The notes beneath the pieces were generated by a model, which worked only from the letters and a program-made list of their open reading frames with translations, was not told the origin of the DNA and searched no databases. Source: JBGLNL01 sp046484125 (GTDB taxonomy: Bacteria; Chloroflexota; Dehalococcoidia; SZUA-161; SpSt-899). From it: DNA of 11,837 nucleotides. This document shows, piece after piece, positions 1 to 7,033 of this stretch. The DNA lies in contig JAWOBX010000119.1 in NCBI GenBank assembly GCA_046484125.1, positions 1 to 11,837 on the forward strand, given 5' to 3'. How positions within the stretch are numbered: position 1 is the stretch's first letter; each line of letters opens with the position of its first letter. The translations under genes and the position numbers were made by a program.

Positions 1-316
1 CCGCCTGAGCATCCTCGTCTATCCCGTATATCCGGTCCATCCGGTTCAGGTCCAGCACGATTCCGCCATGCCTGGGAAGAGCCATACCGGTGGTGGTCGT
101 CCCTCCCGCGCGCACAACAACAGGAATCCCTCTCTCATTGGCCAGCCTGAATACCAGAGAGACCTCCTCCGCCGAAGCGGGCACAACCACCACATCAGGC
201 TTCAGCGGCCCTTCATAGCTCCATGCCCGGGAATAGGCGATCAGATCGTAGTCCTTATCGGCGACGTATTCCTCACCTACGATACCTTTTAATCTCTCGA
301 CTGTCTCCTTTTCCAA
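1..316 (-). CDS. FAD-linked oxidase (GlcD-like), N-terminal part
   Basis: This is the N-terminal 105 residues of a flavin-dependent oxidase/dehydrogenase; the rest lies beyond the left edge. The visible part matches the start of the PCMH-type FAD-binding fold of GlcD/D-lactate dehydrogenase-like enzymes. A stretch reading KPDVVVVPASAEEVSLVF is followed by NERGIPVVVRAGGTTTTGMA, the Gly/Thr-rich loop that binds the FAD pyrophosphate, and then IVLDLNRMDRIYGID. In this family such enzymes oxidise 2-hydroxy acids or alkyl-/aryl-linked substrates, but the substrate cannot be told from this part. The chosen start is TTG at 316-314, behind a good AAGGAGAGG ribosome site; no ATG or GTG is available nearby in frame. 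It begins 11 nt after the crotonase stop codon, so the two are probably co-transcribed. Family assignment is confident; specific function is unknown. Confidence 0.85.
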   Translation of the reverse strand, partial: MEKETVERLKGIVGEEYVADKDYDLIAYSRAWSYEGPLKPDVVVVPASAEEVSLVFRLANERGIPVVVRAGGTTTTGMALPRHGGIVLDLNRMDRIYGIDEDAQA

Positions 317-327
317 CAGTCCTCTCC

Positions 328-1248
328 TTAATCCTGATCCAGGCTTTCGGTCTTACCGGTATATCGCTCATCCCTGCCCTTAAAGCCCTCTTTGGTACCA
401 CGGTTCCGCCGCTCCTTGAAGAAGTTGTATTCATCAGGCTCCCACCTCAGATTGGTGAACATGGTGTGGGAGATGTATACCAGTCCATTTGTCAGTCCCC
501 ACTGTTCATATATGAGCCGGCGGGTCGCCTTGCCGATGGCTATCCCGTCCCGCGGCAGCAGCGCCATCGACTCCGCCATCTTGTTGGTCTCTTCCTCCAG
601 GTCCTCCGGGGGAACCGCCTTTGTTACCAGTCCTATCCGTGCCGCCTCCTCCCCACTGATCTTCGCCCCGGTAAGCAGCATTCCGAGCGCCCTCTTGATC
701 CCGATCGTGGCCATAAGCAGTGCCACCTGGGAGCCGCTCCCGGCGAACCCCAGTCTTTGCTCGACCGTGGCGAATTTGGCATCGCTGGCCGCTACCGCCA
801 GGTCACTGAGCAATGGATAGTAAACCCCCGATCCCAGACAATTGCCGTGACACTGGCAGATGGTGATCTTGGGATGCAGAAGTATCTTCTGCTGGGTCTC
901 GTGGAAGAATCCCTTATCCACCGAGTACCTTATCCGCTGGCTGGCCCGGCGTTCTTCCTTCTGGCCGGTGCCCATCCCGTAGATGTAACCTACTTCGTTC
1001 AGGTCATGGCCGGCCTGGAAATCCTTACCGGCACCCCTTATCACCACCACCTTGACATCATCGTCGAACTCAGCGTCATCCAGAGCCAGATAGAACTGAT
1101 CGGTTATGCCCCCCTGGCCGGGCCAGTCCGTCACGTTGCGATGCTCCGGATCGTTGAGTGTAACGTACGCTATATTACCTTTCTTCTCGTAAATGATCTT
1201 GGTAAAATCGACTCTTTTGTACTCCAGATGCGGGTGCAGATCTGCCAT
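328..1248 (-). CDS. Enoyl-CoA hydratase/isomerase (crotonase) family protein
   Basis: This 306-residue crotonase-fold protein should act on an acyl-CoA in the cytoplasm. The first oxyanion-hole segment is FQAGHDL at residues 77-83 and the second is CLGSG at 137-141. The trimer-fold features follow: FATVEQRLGFAGSG (159-172), GIKRALGMLLTGAKISGEEAARIGLV and KAVPPEDL. Of the two catalytic glutamates of true enoyl-CoA hydratase, the second (Glu164 in rat mitochondrial ECH) aligns with Glu163, while the first (Glu144) aligns with Tyr143. Simple trans-2-enoyl-CoA hydration is therefore doubtful; an isomerase, ring hydrolase or other crotonase reaction is equally possible. The protein is about 45 residues longer than typical ECH, with a long charged C-terminal tail (WEPDEYNFFKERRNRGTKEGF onward). 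The ATG at 1248 follows AAAGGAG at 7 nt. The FAD-linked oxidase gene follows closely in the same direction, suggesting a catabolic operon. Confidence 0.92.
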   Translation of the reverse strand: MADLHPHLEYKRVDFTKIIYEKKGNIAYVTLNDPEHRNVTDWPGQGGITDQFYLALDDAEFDDDVKVVVIRGAGKDFQAGHDLNEVGYIYGMGTGQKEERRASQRIRYSVDKGFFHETQQKILLHPKITICQCHGNCLGSGVYYPLLSDLAVAASDAKFATVEQRLGFAGSGSQVALLMATIGIKRALGMLLTGAKISGEEAARIGLVTKAVPPEDLEEETNKMAESMALLPRDGIAIGKATRRLIYEQWGLTNGLVYISHTMFTNLRWEPDEYNFFKERRNRGTKEGFKGRDERYTGKTESLDQD

Positions 1249-1282
1249 TTGATTTCTCCTTTGACCTTCAATTGCTTACTCA

Positions 1283-1312
1283 ATTATAAACCCTAACTGT
1301 ATGCCGGAGCAA
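1283..1312 (-). promoter_or_regulatory. Putative promoter of the crotonase-oxidase operon
   Basis: Read on the minus strand there is a TTGCTC -35 (1312-1307), an 18-nt spacer and a perfect TATAAT -10 (1288-1283). Transcription would start about 27 nt before the crotonase start codon. Assigned by eye from the sigma-70 consensus. Confidence 0.45.
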
Positions 1313-1430
1313 AATATATCCCCTCCTGAAAACAGCGACGCGATCTGTGACTTTAAAGATTTATGTGTATTACAGCTACAAAACCAGCCTGAAATCAAGC
1401 CGCTCCGGGCTAATCGCTGCTTCTCGAGTA

Positions 1431-1459
1431 TTGACAACTGTGACGAATTGATTTATCCT
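1431..1459 (+). promoter_or_regulatory. Putative promoter of the DUF5679 gene
   Basis: A perfect TTGACA -35 (1431-1436), a 17-nt spacer and a TATCCT -10 (1454-1459) sit just upstream of the ribosome site AAGGAGG at 1469-1475. This gives a leader of about 17 nt. It is one of the best sigma-70-type promoters in the window. Confidence 0.6.
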
Positions 1460-1482
1460 TCGTTCCACAAGGAGGTGTGCCA

Positions 1483-1623
1483 ATGGAAGCATACTGCATG
1501 AAGTGCCGCGCCAAAAGGGAGATGAAGGATCCGAAGAAGGTCACCATGAAAAACGGTAAGCCGGCAACGCAGGGCGTGTGTCCCAAGTGCGGTACCAAGA
1601 TGTTCCGAATCGGGAAAGGATAG
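1483..1623 (+). CDS. DUF5679-type zinc-ribbon mini-protein
   Basis: This 46-residue protein begins MEAYCMKCRAKREM, continues through KKVTMKNGKPATQGVCPKCG and ends in TKMFRIGKG. The CxxC pairs Cys5/Cys8 and Cys33/Cys36 form a probable single-zinc ribbon, and the central NGKPATQG turn is the family signature as I recall it for DUF5679. The molecular role of the family is not established; a nucleic-acid-linked or ribosome-associated role is only a guess from the small basic zinc-ribbon form. The ATG follows a strong AAGGAGGTG site by a few bases, a TTGACA-N17-TATCCT promoter lies upstream and a hairpin terminator lies 40 bp downstream, so it is an independent single-gene unit. It is too short for many gene finders. 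A longer ORF in another frame (1301-1501) overlaps its start but has no comparable support. Confidence 0.86.
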   Translation: MEAYCMKCRAKREMKDPKKVTMKNGKPATQGVCPKCGTKMFRIGKG

Positions 1624-1662
1624 GCCTTAAGTCTTCACCAACCTCAAGAAAGAGGAAGATAG

Positions 1663-1697
1663 CCCCCGGCTCGGATTCATTGCCGGGGGTATTATCT
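1663..1697 (+). terminator. Rho-independent terminator after the DUF5679 gene
   Basis: A perfect 8-bp GC stem, CCCCCGGC (1663-1670) with GCCGGGGG (1682-1689), closes an 11-nt loop and is followed by the T-rich TATTATCTTGTT. The tail runs directly into the start codon of the molybdopterin oxidoreductase at 1702. The hairpin could therefore also control read-through into that gene. Confidence 0.7.
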
Positions 1698-1701
1698 TGT
1701 T

Positions 1702-3939
1702 ATGCCACCATCAAAGAGACCCTGGAAATGGCAGGAAGGTGATTATACTGTAACCAGGACCCTGCCATGGTCTGGTCCCGGCTGCCACAATCAGTGCGGG
1801 ATACTGGTATACAGCAAAGATAACACCGTCGCAAAGATCGAGGGCGACCCGGAGATCCCCTTCAATGAAGGCCGCCTGTGCGTGCGCTGCCTGGCCCTGC
1901 CAGAAGTTGTGCACAGTCCGTATCGCCTGCTGCACCCTCTCAAGCGTGTGGGGGAGCGTGGTGAGGGAAAGTGGCAACGGGTAACCTGGGATGAAGCCTA
2001 CGGACTGATAGAAAAAAACGTTCGTAGTATTCAGGACCGGTTCGGGCCCGAGGCGATAACCGTACTCACCGGCACGGGTAGAAATATAAATCACATCCTG
2101 GCCAAGCTGTGTTATTCGGCGTTCGGCAGCCCCAATATGTCCCCGGCCTTTTTCAGCGGAATCGCGTGTTATGCCCCCAAATTGAACCTGATGCAGGCCA
2201 CGTTTGGCGGGTTCGCGGTAGCCGACTGCTCACAGATGTTCCCCGACCGGTACGACAATCCCGGCTGGGTGCCACCGAAGTGCGTTATCATCTGGGGTAA
2301 CAATCCCGTAGTCTCAAACCCGGATTCCTTCATGGGATACTGGATTGTGGAGTGCATGAAGCGTGGAACCAGACTGATCGTGATCGATCCGCGGCTTACC
2401 TGGCTCGCTTCGAGGGCGGATGTATGGCTGCAGCTCAGGCCCGGAACCGATCCGGCGATTGCCCTTGGACTGATCAACATCATCATCAGCGAGAACCTTT
2501 ATGACCGCGATTTCGTCGCCAACTGGACTGACGGCTTCGACGCGCTTAAGGAGCGGGCTTCCAACTTCCCACCGGAAAGAGTCGAGGAAATAACCTGGGT
2601 GCCACGAGAGAAGCTGGTGGAGGCGGCCAGGCTGTATGCCACCAGTAAGCCGGCAGCGATCCAGTGGGGCGTCGCCATGGAGCAGCATAAGGCGGGAATG
2701 TCCACCCTGCTGGGCGCTCAGGACCTGTGGGCGATTACCGGCAATGTCGATGTCCCCGGCGGGAATATTCTCAACCGGCCCGGCGTTGACTACACCAGAC
2801 TCCCACCATTCGCCTGGGGAATCGAGGATGTCCCCAGGGAAACACTGCGTAAAACAATCGGGCGTGATGAGTTCCCTTTCTTCAAAGGCTCACAGCCGGA
2901 CGCTGTGGCCGAGGCAATATTGACCGGCCAACCGTATCCGCTAAAAATGGCCTGGATTCAGGCAACCAATCCGCTAACCTGCACCGGAGCGGATCCAAGA
3001 CGGATTTACCGGGCCATGCGCAATTGCGAGTTCGTGGTAGATGTTGACCTTTTCATGACCCCTTCCGCCATGGCTCTGGCGGATTTGGTTCTCCCGGCTG
3101 CTTCCGTACTTGAGAGAGACAGCATCCGGGCGGAGTTCGTCGGGGGGTGGTGGGGACCGCTAAGGGCGATAAACAAAGTGGTCCAGGCAGGCGAGGCCAG
3201 ATCCGACGAGCAAATCCTGCTGGAGGTGGGCAGGCGCCTCAATCCGGATAGTTTCCCGTGGGAGAACGTCGAGCGGATGCTTGACTGGCTACTTCGTGAT
3301 ACGGGCATGACCTTTGCCGAGCTTCGCGAGCGGCCAATCCCCTATTATGCCCCTTTCGAATACTATAAACATGAAAAGGGTATGCTCAGACGGGATGGCT
3401 CCCCCGGGTTCAGGACTGAAACGGGGAAATTCAACCTTCACGTACCCGCGTTTGAGAAGATCGGACTTGATCCACTGCCCTATTATGAAGAGCCCCCCGA
3501 GAGCCCGGTGAGCACCCCCGAACTGGCAAAGGAGTACCCGCTGGTGCTGACGACCGGCGCCCGGTCATGGGGTTTCTTTCACTCCGAGCAGCGCCAGATT
3601 CCGGAACTGCGGGAAATCGACCCCGATCCGGAGGTGGAGATGCATCCGGTCACTGCCGGCGAACTGGGTATCACCGACGGAGAGTGGGTCTGGATCGAGA
3701 ACAGCCACGGGCGTTGCCGACAGAAGGCCAGGATAACCACGACTATAGATCCGCGTGTAGTTCATGCCAGGCATGGCTGGTGGTTCCCTGAAAGGGAAGG
3801 GGCGGAGCCCTCCCTTTTCGGCATGTGGGAATGCAACATAAATCAACTACTTCCATGGGGACTGCAGGGGGTTTCCGGTTATTGCGCTCCCTACAAGAGC
3901 CTGATCTGCAGGGTTTACAGGGATGAGGAGGAGCGTTAA
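1702..3939 (+). CDS. Molybdopterin (Mo/W-bisMGD) oxidoreductase, DMSO-reductase superfamily
   Basis: This 745-residue catalytic subunit uses a Mo- or W-bis-MGD cofactor. No Tat signal is present, so it is probably cytoplasmic. In order it shows an N-terminal Fe-S-type region (residues 28-63: GCHNQC, then GRLCVRC), the core with KCVIIWGNNPVVSNPD (193-208) and RLIVIDPRLT (224-233) that hold MGD, AWIQATNPL (417-425), DVDLFMTPSAMALADLVLPA (447-466), and the C-terminal molybdopterin-binding barrel from about residue 613. Cys156 in ACYAPK is the likely metal ligand. Oddly, the [4Fe-4S] motif lacks its usual first cysteine (Gly25 at that place) and carries an extra Cys63. No Fe-S or membrane partner subunit is adjacent, so it may be a stand-alone enzyme such as a hydratase- or hydroxylase-like member (compare acetylene hydratase); the substrate is unknown. 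No Shine-Dalgarno precedes the ATG at 1702, and a TATTAT six bases before it fits a leaderless transcript. Confidence 0.95.
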   Translation: MPPSKRPWKWQEGDYTVTRTLPWSGPGCHNQCGILVYSKDNTVAKIEGDPEIPFNEGRLCVRCLALPEVVHSPYRLLHPLKRVGERGEGKWQRVTWDEAYGLIEKNVRSIQDRFGPEAITVLTGTGRNINHILAKLCYSAFGSPNMSPAFFSGIACYAPKLNLMQATFGGFAVADCSQMFPDRYDNPGWVPPKCVIIWGNNPVVSNPDSFMGYWIVECMKRGTRLIVIDPRLTWLASRADVWLQLRPGTDPAIALGLINIIISENLYDRDFVANWTDGFDALKERASNFPPERVEEITWVPREKLVEAARLYATSKPAAIQWGVAMEQHKAGMSTLLGAQDLWAITGNVDVPGGNILNRPGVDYTRLPPFAWGIEDVPRETLRKTIGRDEFPFFKGSQPDAVAEAILTGQPYPLKMAWIQATNPLTCTGADPRRIYRAMRNCEFVVDVDLFMTPSAMALADLVLPAASVLERDSIRAEFVGGWWGPLRAINKVVQAGEARSDEQILLEVGRRLNPDSFPWENVERMLDWLLRDTGMTFAELRERPIPYYAPFEYYKHEKGMLRRDGSPGFRTETGKFNLHVPAFEKIGLDPLPYYEEPPESPVSTPELAKEYPLVLTTGARSWGFFHSEQRQIPELREIDPDPEVEMHPVTAGELGITDGEWVWIENSHGRCRQKARITTTIDPRVVHARHGWWFPEREGAEPSLFGMWECNINQLLPWGLQGVSGYCAPYKSLICRVYRDEEER

Positions 3940-3975
3940 GGGGGGGAACAGTCATATATTCTATTCGACGCCAGG

Positions 3976-5325
3976 CTACCCGCCGGCAGCCTTTTCCACG
4001 AGTTTTATACCGCAATCGAGCAGCGCCTGCGCCCTCTCGGGACTGTCCGCCTCTCCCATAACGCGGATAACCGGTTCCGTTCCGCTGGGCCGGATCAGCA
4101 ACCATCCCTCATCGAAGTCGAGCCGTACTCCATCTATCGCCTGAATTCCCTTTGAGCCAAGTGAAGATGCTCCCTGCTCCACAAGCTTCATCACATTCTC
4201 CTTGCTCTCATTGGGAAAGGGAAGCTTCTTTCTGGCCGTATAAAAGCGTGGGAACCTGTTTATGAAATCCCTTATCTCAAGCGGGGATTCAACCTCGCTG
4301 AGAAGGGTCAACGCGGCAACCATGGATTCCGGATAATAACCCATCCCCGGGATTATGTAAACCCCGACATCCTCCACCCCTATGGCAGCGCCCTGTTCCC
4401 GCACAAGGTGCGCCAGGTGCACATCTCCCACCTTTCCCCGCACCACATCACCCCCCATCTCTTCGACAGCCAAGTCCAGCAGCTTGCCAACCTCGATCGT
4501 GGCCGCAACCCGGCGTGTCCCCGATTCCCTGATCACCAGAGACGAGATAAATGTAGCCATCTCCGTAAATCCCAGGAAGCCTTCCCTGTCACAGAAAACG
4601 ACCCGGTCCGCGTCGCCATCGAAGCAGACCGCCAGATCGGCACCGGTTTCATTGAGAAACTCGACAGTACCATCAAGTGTTTCCGCTGTCGGCTCCGAAG
4701 CCCTGCCCGGGAAATTGCCGTCCGGCTCATCGTTCAGCGGTATAGTGTCGATACCCAGCCGTTTGAACAGACTCGTGGCGAAACCCGATGCCGCTCCGTT
4801 CCCCGGATCAACCAGCACTTTCAGGTCCCGGTTGAAACTCCTTGCCCCAAACAGGGAAATGACCCGCTGGAAATATGATTCCACCGCGTCCGCATCCCGG
4901 TAAACGGCTCCCGGCAAGGCCCCCGTTCGGAAGTTCTTCCGCCGGAAGCAATCTTCGATCTCATCCTCCTGCTGACGACTATAACCTATCGCGTCCGGAT
5001 TGAATATTTTTATCCCGTTGTATTCAGGCGGATTGTGTGAGGCGGTTATCATCAATCCCGCGTCGAATTCTCTTTCCCTCGTCAGGAAAGCCAGCACCGG
5101 TGTGGGCAGGATACCCAGATGGGTTACATTGACGCCGGCGCGAACCAGTCCGTCGGTAACCGCGTCCCGGATCGCCTCCCGGCTCAGCCGGCTATCCATA
5201 GCCATACATACTGTAGAGCCGGGAACCAGGAGGGTCCCCAGCGCCCGCCCCACATCCCAGCATAGTTCAGGAGTTATGTCCTCTCCGACTATGCCCCTTA
5301 TTCCGCTGGTTCCAAACAATCGCAT
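3976..5325 (-). CDS. glmM: Phosphoglucosamine mutase / phosphomannomutase family (archaeal-type GlmM)
   Basis: This 449-residue alpha-D-phosphohexomutase would move phosphate between the C6 and C1 positions of a hexose phosphate, giving glucosamine-1-P, mannose-1-P or glucose-1-P for cell-wall and glycan precursors. The four family landmarks are present: the N-terminal RLFGTSGIRGIVGEDITPEL; the phosphoserine loop ITASHNPPEYNGIKIF with Ser96; the Mg2+ loop CFDGDADRV with Asp236/238/240; and the C-terminal phosphate-binding RPSGTEPVIRVMGEA (412-426). The sugar-recognition loop reads GVEDVGVYI (316-324) rather than the usual GGE(Q/E)(S/N)G, so substrate choice is uncertain. The ATG at 5325 was chosen because AGGAG lies 4 nt before it and family homology starts there. 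The frame stays open to 5427, but that extension lacks homology. It is convergent with the molybdopterin gene, with a 36-nt gap. Length is normal for the family. Confidence 0.93.
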   Translation of the reverse strand: MRLFGTSGIRGIVGEDITPELCWDVGRALGTLLVPGSTVCMAMDSRLSREAIRDAVTDGLVRAGVNVTHLGILPTPVLAFLTREREFDAGLMITASHNPPEYNGIKIFNPDAIGYSRQQEDEIEDCFRRKNFRTGALPGAVYRDADAVESYFQRVISLFGARSFNRDLKVLVDPGNGAASGFATSLFKRLGIDTIPLNDEPDGNFPGRASEPTAETLDGTVEFLNETGADLAVCFDGDADRVVFCDREGFLGFTEMATFISSLVIRESGTRRVAATIEVGKLLDLAVEEMGGDVVRGKVGDVHLAHLVREQGAAIGVEDVGVYIIPGMGYYPESMVAALTLLSEVESPLEIRDFINRFPRFYTARKKLPFPNESKENVMKLVEQGASSLGSKGIQAIDGVRLDFDEGWLLIRPSGTEPVIRVMGEADSPERAQALLDCGIKLVEKAAGG

Positions 5326-5398
5326 GGCGCTCCTGTTGTGATTATATAGCCCGCCGGCAAACCGGGCAAGTGGAAACTGTTTGAGCTCCGAATACGTC

Positions 5399-5427
5399 AT
5401 AATATTTAAAGGCTGTTTCCTGATCAA
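5399..5427 (-). promoter_or_regulatory. Putative promoter of the glmM-like gene
   Basis: On the minus strand, TTGATC (5427-5422), a 17-nt spacer and TATTAT (5404-5399) form a good sigma-70-like promoter, giving a leader of about 67 nt to the ATG at 5325. A second TATAAT (5346-5341) lies too close to the ribosome site to be the main promoter. Confidence 0.48.
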
Positions 5428-5428
5428 A

Positions 5429-5458
5429 CTGACACTTTACCCGACATATCCGTTATAA
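5429..5458 (+). promoter_or_regulatory. Putative divergent promoter of the 75-residue ORF
   Basis: CTGACA (5429-5434) and TTATAA (5453-5458) are 18 nt apart and face right. The -35 abuts the -35 of the oppositely facing glmM-like promoter, so the two would be back to back and could share regulation. Weaker than the other promoters listed. Confidence 0.3.
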
Positions 5459-5508
5459 GTATACAAAGCACTTATCGATAAATACCGTCTTGTTCAGGGG
5501 GAAAACCT

Positions 5509-5736
5509 ATGAATGACGCAATCCATCAGGAACTGAGCACACTTATCCGGGAAGGCAAAGTCGACATGCTGGACAGGTTCTCCGTAGTAGATGAGTGCCT
5601 GAACCGCGGTTTTACCGAGGCCGCGGACTGGGTTATCCGCAATCCTCATAGATACGCGCTTTTCATTGTCGAGCTTCTCAGCACAGGCATGTTATCCCTC
5701 TCGCTCTTTGAGACCAGTGCCGTAAACAGCAACTGA
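5509..5736 (+). CDS. Small unknown protein, 75 residues
   Basis: I do not recognise this protein. It begins MNDAIHQELSTLIREGKVDM and continues LDRFSVVDECLNRGFTEAADWVIRNPHRYALFIVELLSTG, a pattern of amphipathic helices suggesting a compact all-alpha domain. There is no signal peptide, cysteine motif or clear membrane segment. The ATG is preceded by AGGGGG with about 8 nt spacing, and a weak promoter lies 50-80 nt upstream. The reading frame has the GC-rich codon choice of the neighbouring genes and no competing ORF on either strand, which favours real coding. It stands alone: glmM is divergent, and about 200 bp of apparently empty DNA follows before the convergent SnoaL-like gene. Confidence 0.5.
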   Translation: MNDAIHQELSTLIREGKVDMLDRFSVVDECLNRGFTEAADWVIRNPHRYALFIVELLSTGMLSLSLFETSAVNSN

Positions 5737-5944
5737 ATCGGTCCATCGCCTCACCACGCTCACACCTTTATCAGGGCAGTATATACACAGCCTTTTCTCC
5801 CCTCCGCAAACCGCCTCACCACCGGGGAAAGTTACAGTCTCCAGTTAAGCGATAAACTAATCCGCGACCCTTTGGAAAGGGAATTTTCCTTCAACCTCTC
5901 GATATTTCATCCCCACCAGCCCGATAGCCGGCCGACCTGTGAAT

Positions 5945-6451
5945 TTATAATTTCGCCGCATATTGCGGTGTGCCACGGAAAGTCAACTGCGCGCTCGGTA
6001 TATCTTTCCTCTCCCACTGCTCGTGATAAAGCTGCCTGCAGATGATTGACTTTATCTTCCACTCGCCGTTTTCCCTGACGTATTCCTCGTGATAAATGCC
6101 TCCAACCCTCTGTGCCCTGTCGCCTTTCTTATCTATCAGATAGTTATAAAGGCCCCATGTGGCTCTGGCGGTATTATCGCCGGTAATTTCGATCTCAGGG
6201 TGGTGGCCGTGATGAAGGGCCACCAGATCTTCCGTAAGTCCCATACGGAAAAACTGCATTGTGTTTTCCCTGCCGTCAGTCTTGATCTCATCGTTGAAGT
6301 AGCTTGTCTTTACATCATCTGTGAAGCAGCTTTCCATATCATCCCACAGCTTCCCGTCCAGGCACCGTAAATACCTGTGCTTGAGCTTCTTTATCTCCTC
6401 GATATCCTCCAGTTTCTGTATTCTCCTTTCGAGTTCGGTCAGTTCCGCCAT
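5945..6451 (-). CDS. SnoaL/NTF2-like (SnoaL_4) family protein
   Basis: This 168-residue cone-shaped NTF2-fold protein resembles the SnoaL_4 group, which includes dehydratases such as bile-acid 7-alpha-dehydratase (BaiE) and many uncharacterised proteins. The usual layout is present: an N-terminal helix ERRIQKLEDIEEIKKLKHRYLRCLD (residues 8-32), DDMESCFTDDV (37-47), a central LHHGHHPEIEITGDNTARATWGLYNYL (79-105), and a C-terminal strand pair YHEEYVRENGEWKIKSIICRQLY (120-142). Tyr27, Asp32 and a His in 80-84 are candidates for the active-site set of the dehydratase members. The substrate is not predictable. The ATG at 6451 follows GGGGGTG by 6 nt. With the crotonase, FAD oxidase and molybdopterin enzyme nearby, a role in degrading cyclic or steroid-like compounds is possible but is only inference. 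Confidence 0.9.
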   Translation of the reverse strand: MAELTELERRIQKLEDIEEIKKLKHRYLRCLDGKLWDDMESCFTDDVKTSYFNDEIKTDGRENTMQFFRMGLTEDLVALHHGHHPEIEITGDNTARATWGLYNYLIDKKGDRAQRVGGIYHEEYVRENGEWKIKSIICRQLYHEQWERKDIPSAQLTFRGTPQYAAKL

Positions 6452-6781
6452 GAATTCACCCCCGTGTTATTTAGTCGCCGCGCGCCTTCCCGCTTCGATA
6501 TGACTCTTATTGCGCTGTCGAAATTTACATGATATCGGCATTGACCGGCATATCGGAACAAGAGGTAAGAGAACGTAATGTTACCGTATTATAAGTTTTC
6601 CGGAAAACCTCCGCAACCTGTAGAATATCCACTGCTTCGAAGGGAGAGAGAAAGTCAGCATCCGGAGGTGTGAATATGAGGTGGATTGAGGATAGGCACC
6701 TCCTTCTTCACCTGGATTCCGGATCTGGATAGGGATCACCGAACTCCCTTGTATCCCTCCCGTATCAAGTACGGGACAGGC
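6452..6781. other. Non-coding stretch with two hairpins
   Basis: No convincing gene is seen here. Two inverted repeats stand out: GGAGGTG (6664-6670) with CACCTCC (6697-6703) around a 26-nt loop, and TCCCGTA (6758-6764) with TACGGGA (6770-6776) around a 5-nt loop. The second resembles short genomic repeats more than a terminator, as no T tract follows on either strand. This is the start of the repeat-rich half of the window. Confidence 0.5.
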
Positions 6782-6917
6782 CTTTCCGAAAGAGGGAGAA
6801 GGTAAAAAGGGGAAAACAGGGTTTTCGGGGCCGCGCACCCCCGGGATTTTAATGGGCTGGCGGGTGGGAGATGCCTGCCGGAGGCACAGGAGATTCCCGA
6901 TCTGGGTCGGGAACGAC
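6782..6917 (-). repeat. Composite repeat, inverted copy of 11490-11640
   Basis: Read on the minus strand from 6917, this begins GTCGTTCCCGACCCAGATCG, continues through GGGAATCT, GCCTCCGGC, TCCCACCC and ATCCCGGGGG, and ends with CCCTCTTTCGGAAAG. The same blocks occur in the same order on the plus strand at 11490-11640. Block identity is high at the ends and lower in the middle, with length differences. It carries no ORF of its own. Confidence 0.7.
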
Positions 6918-6968
6918 ATATTATTTACGGAACGTTACGCCAAGGAACTCCTGAATAAGAGGTTACTT

Positions 6969-7031
6969 CGGGGGATTGGGGGTGTCCCCCGGATTTATAA
7001 GTCCCCCATGATTGGGGGATTTAAGGGGGTT
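6969..7031. repeat. G5/C5-run hairpin repeat
   Basis: Four GGGGG runs and two CCCCC runs lie within about 60 bp. The clearest fold pairs TCCCCCA (7002-7008) with TGGGGGA (7013-7019) over a 4-nt loop, and GGGGG/CCCCC pairs also form to its left. There is no T tract. The form is that of a dispersed intergenic repeat, although only one copy is present here. Confidence 0.5.
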
Positions 7032-7033
7032 GA

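Noticed and set aside
223..1296. A 357-residue plus-strand open frame
   Set aside because: It is the antisense shadow of the crotonase and FAD oxidase genes, whose motifs and ribosome sites are clear on the minus strand.
5326..5427. N-terminal extension of the GlmM-like protein to an ATG at 5427
   Set aside because: No ribosome site or homology supports it; AGGAG and the family start RLFGTSGIRG point to the ATG at 5325.
6581..6919. Minus-strand 112-codon open frame
   Set aside because: It covers the hairpins and composite repeat and shows low-complexity Pro/Gly composition without any family motif.
6969..7031. G-quadruplex regulatory site from four GGGGG runs
   Set aside because: Spacing between the second and third run is over 30 nt, and the intervening CCCCC runs favour ordinary hairpins.
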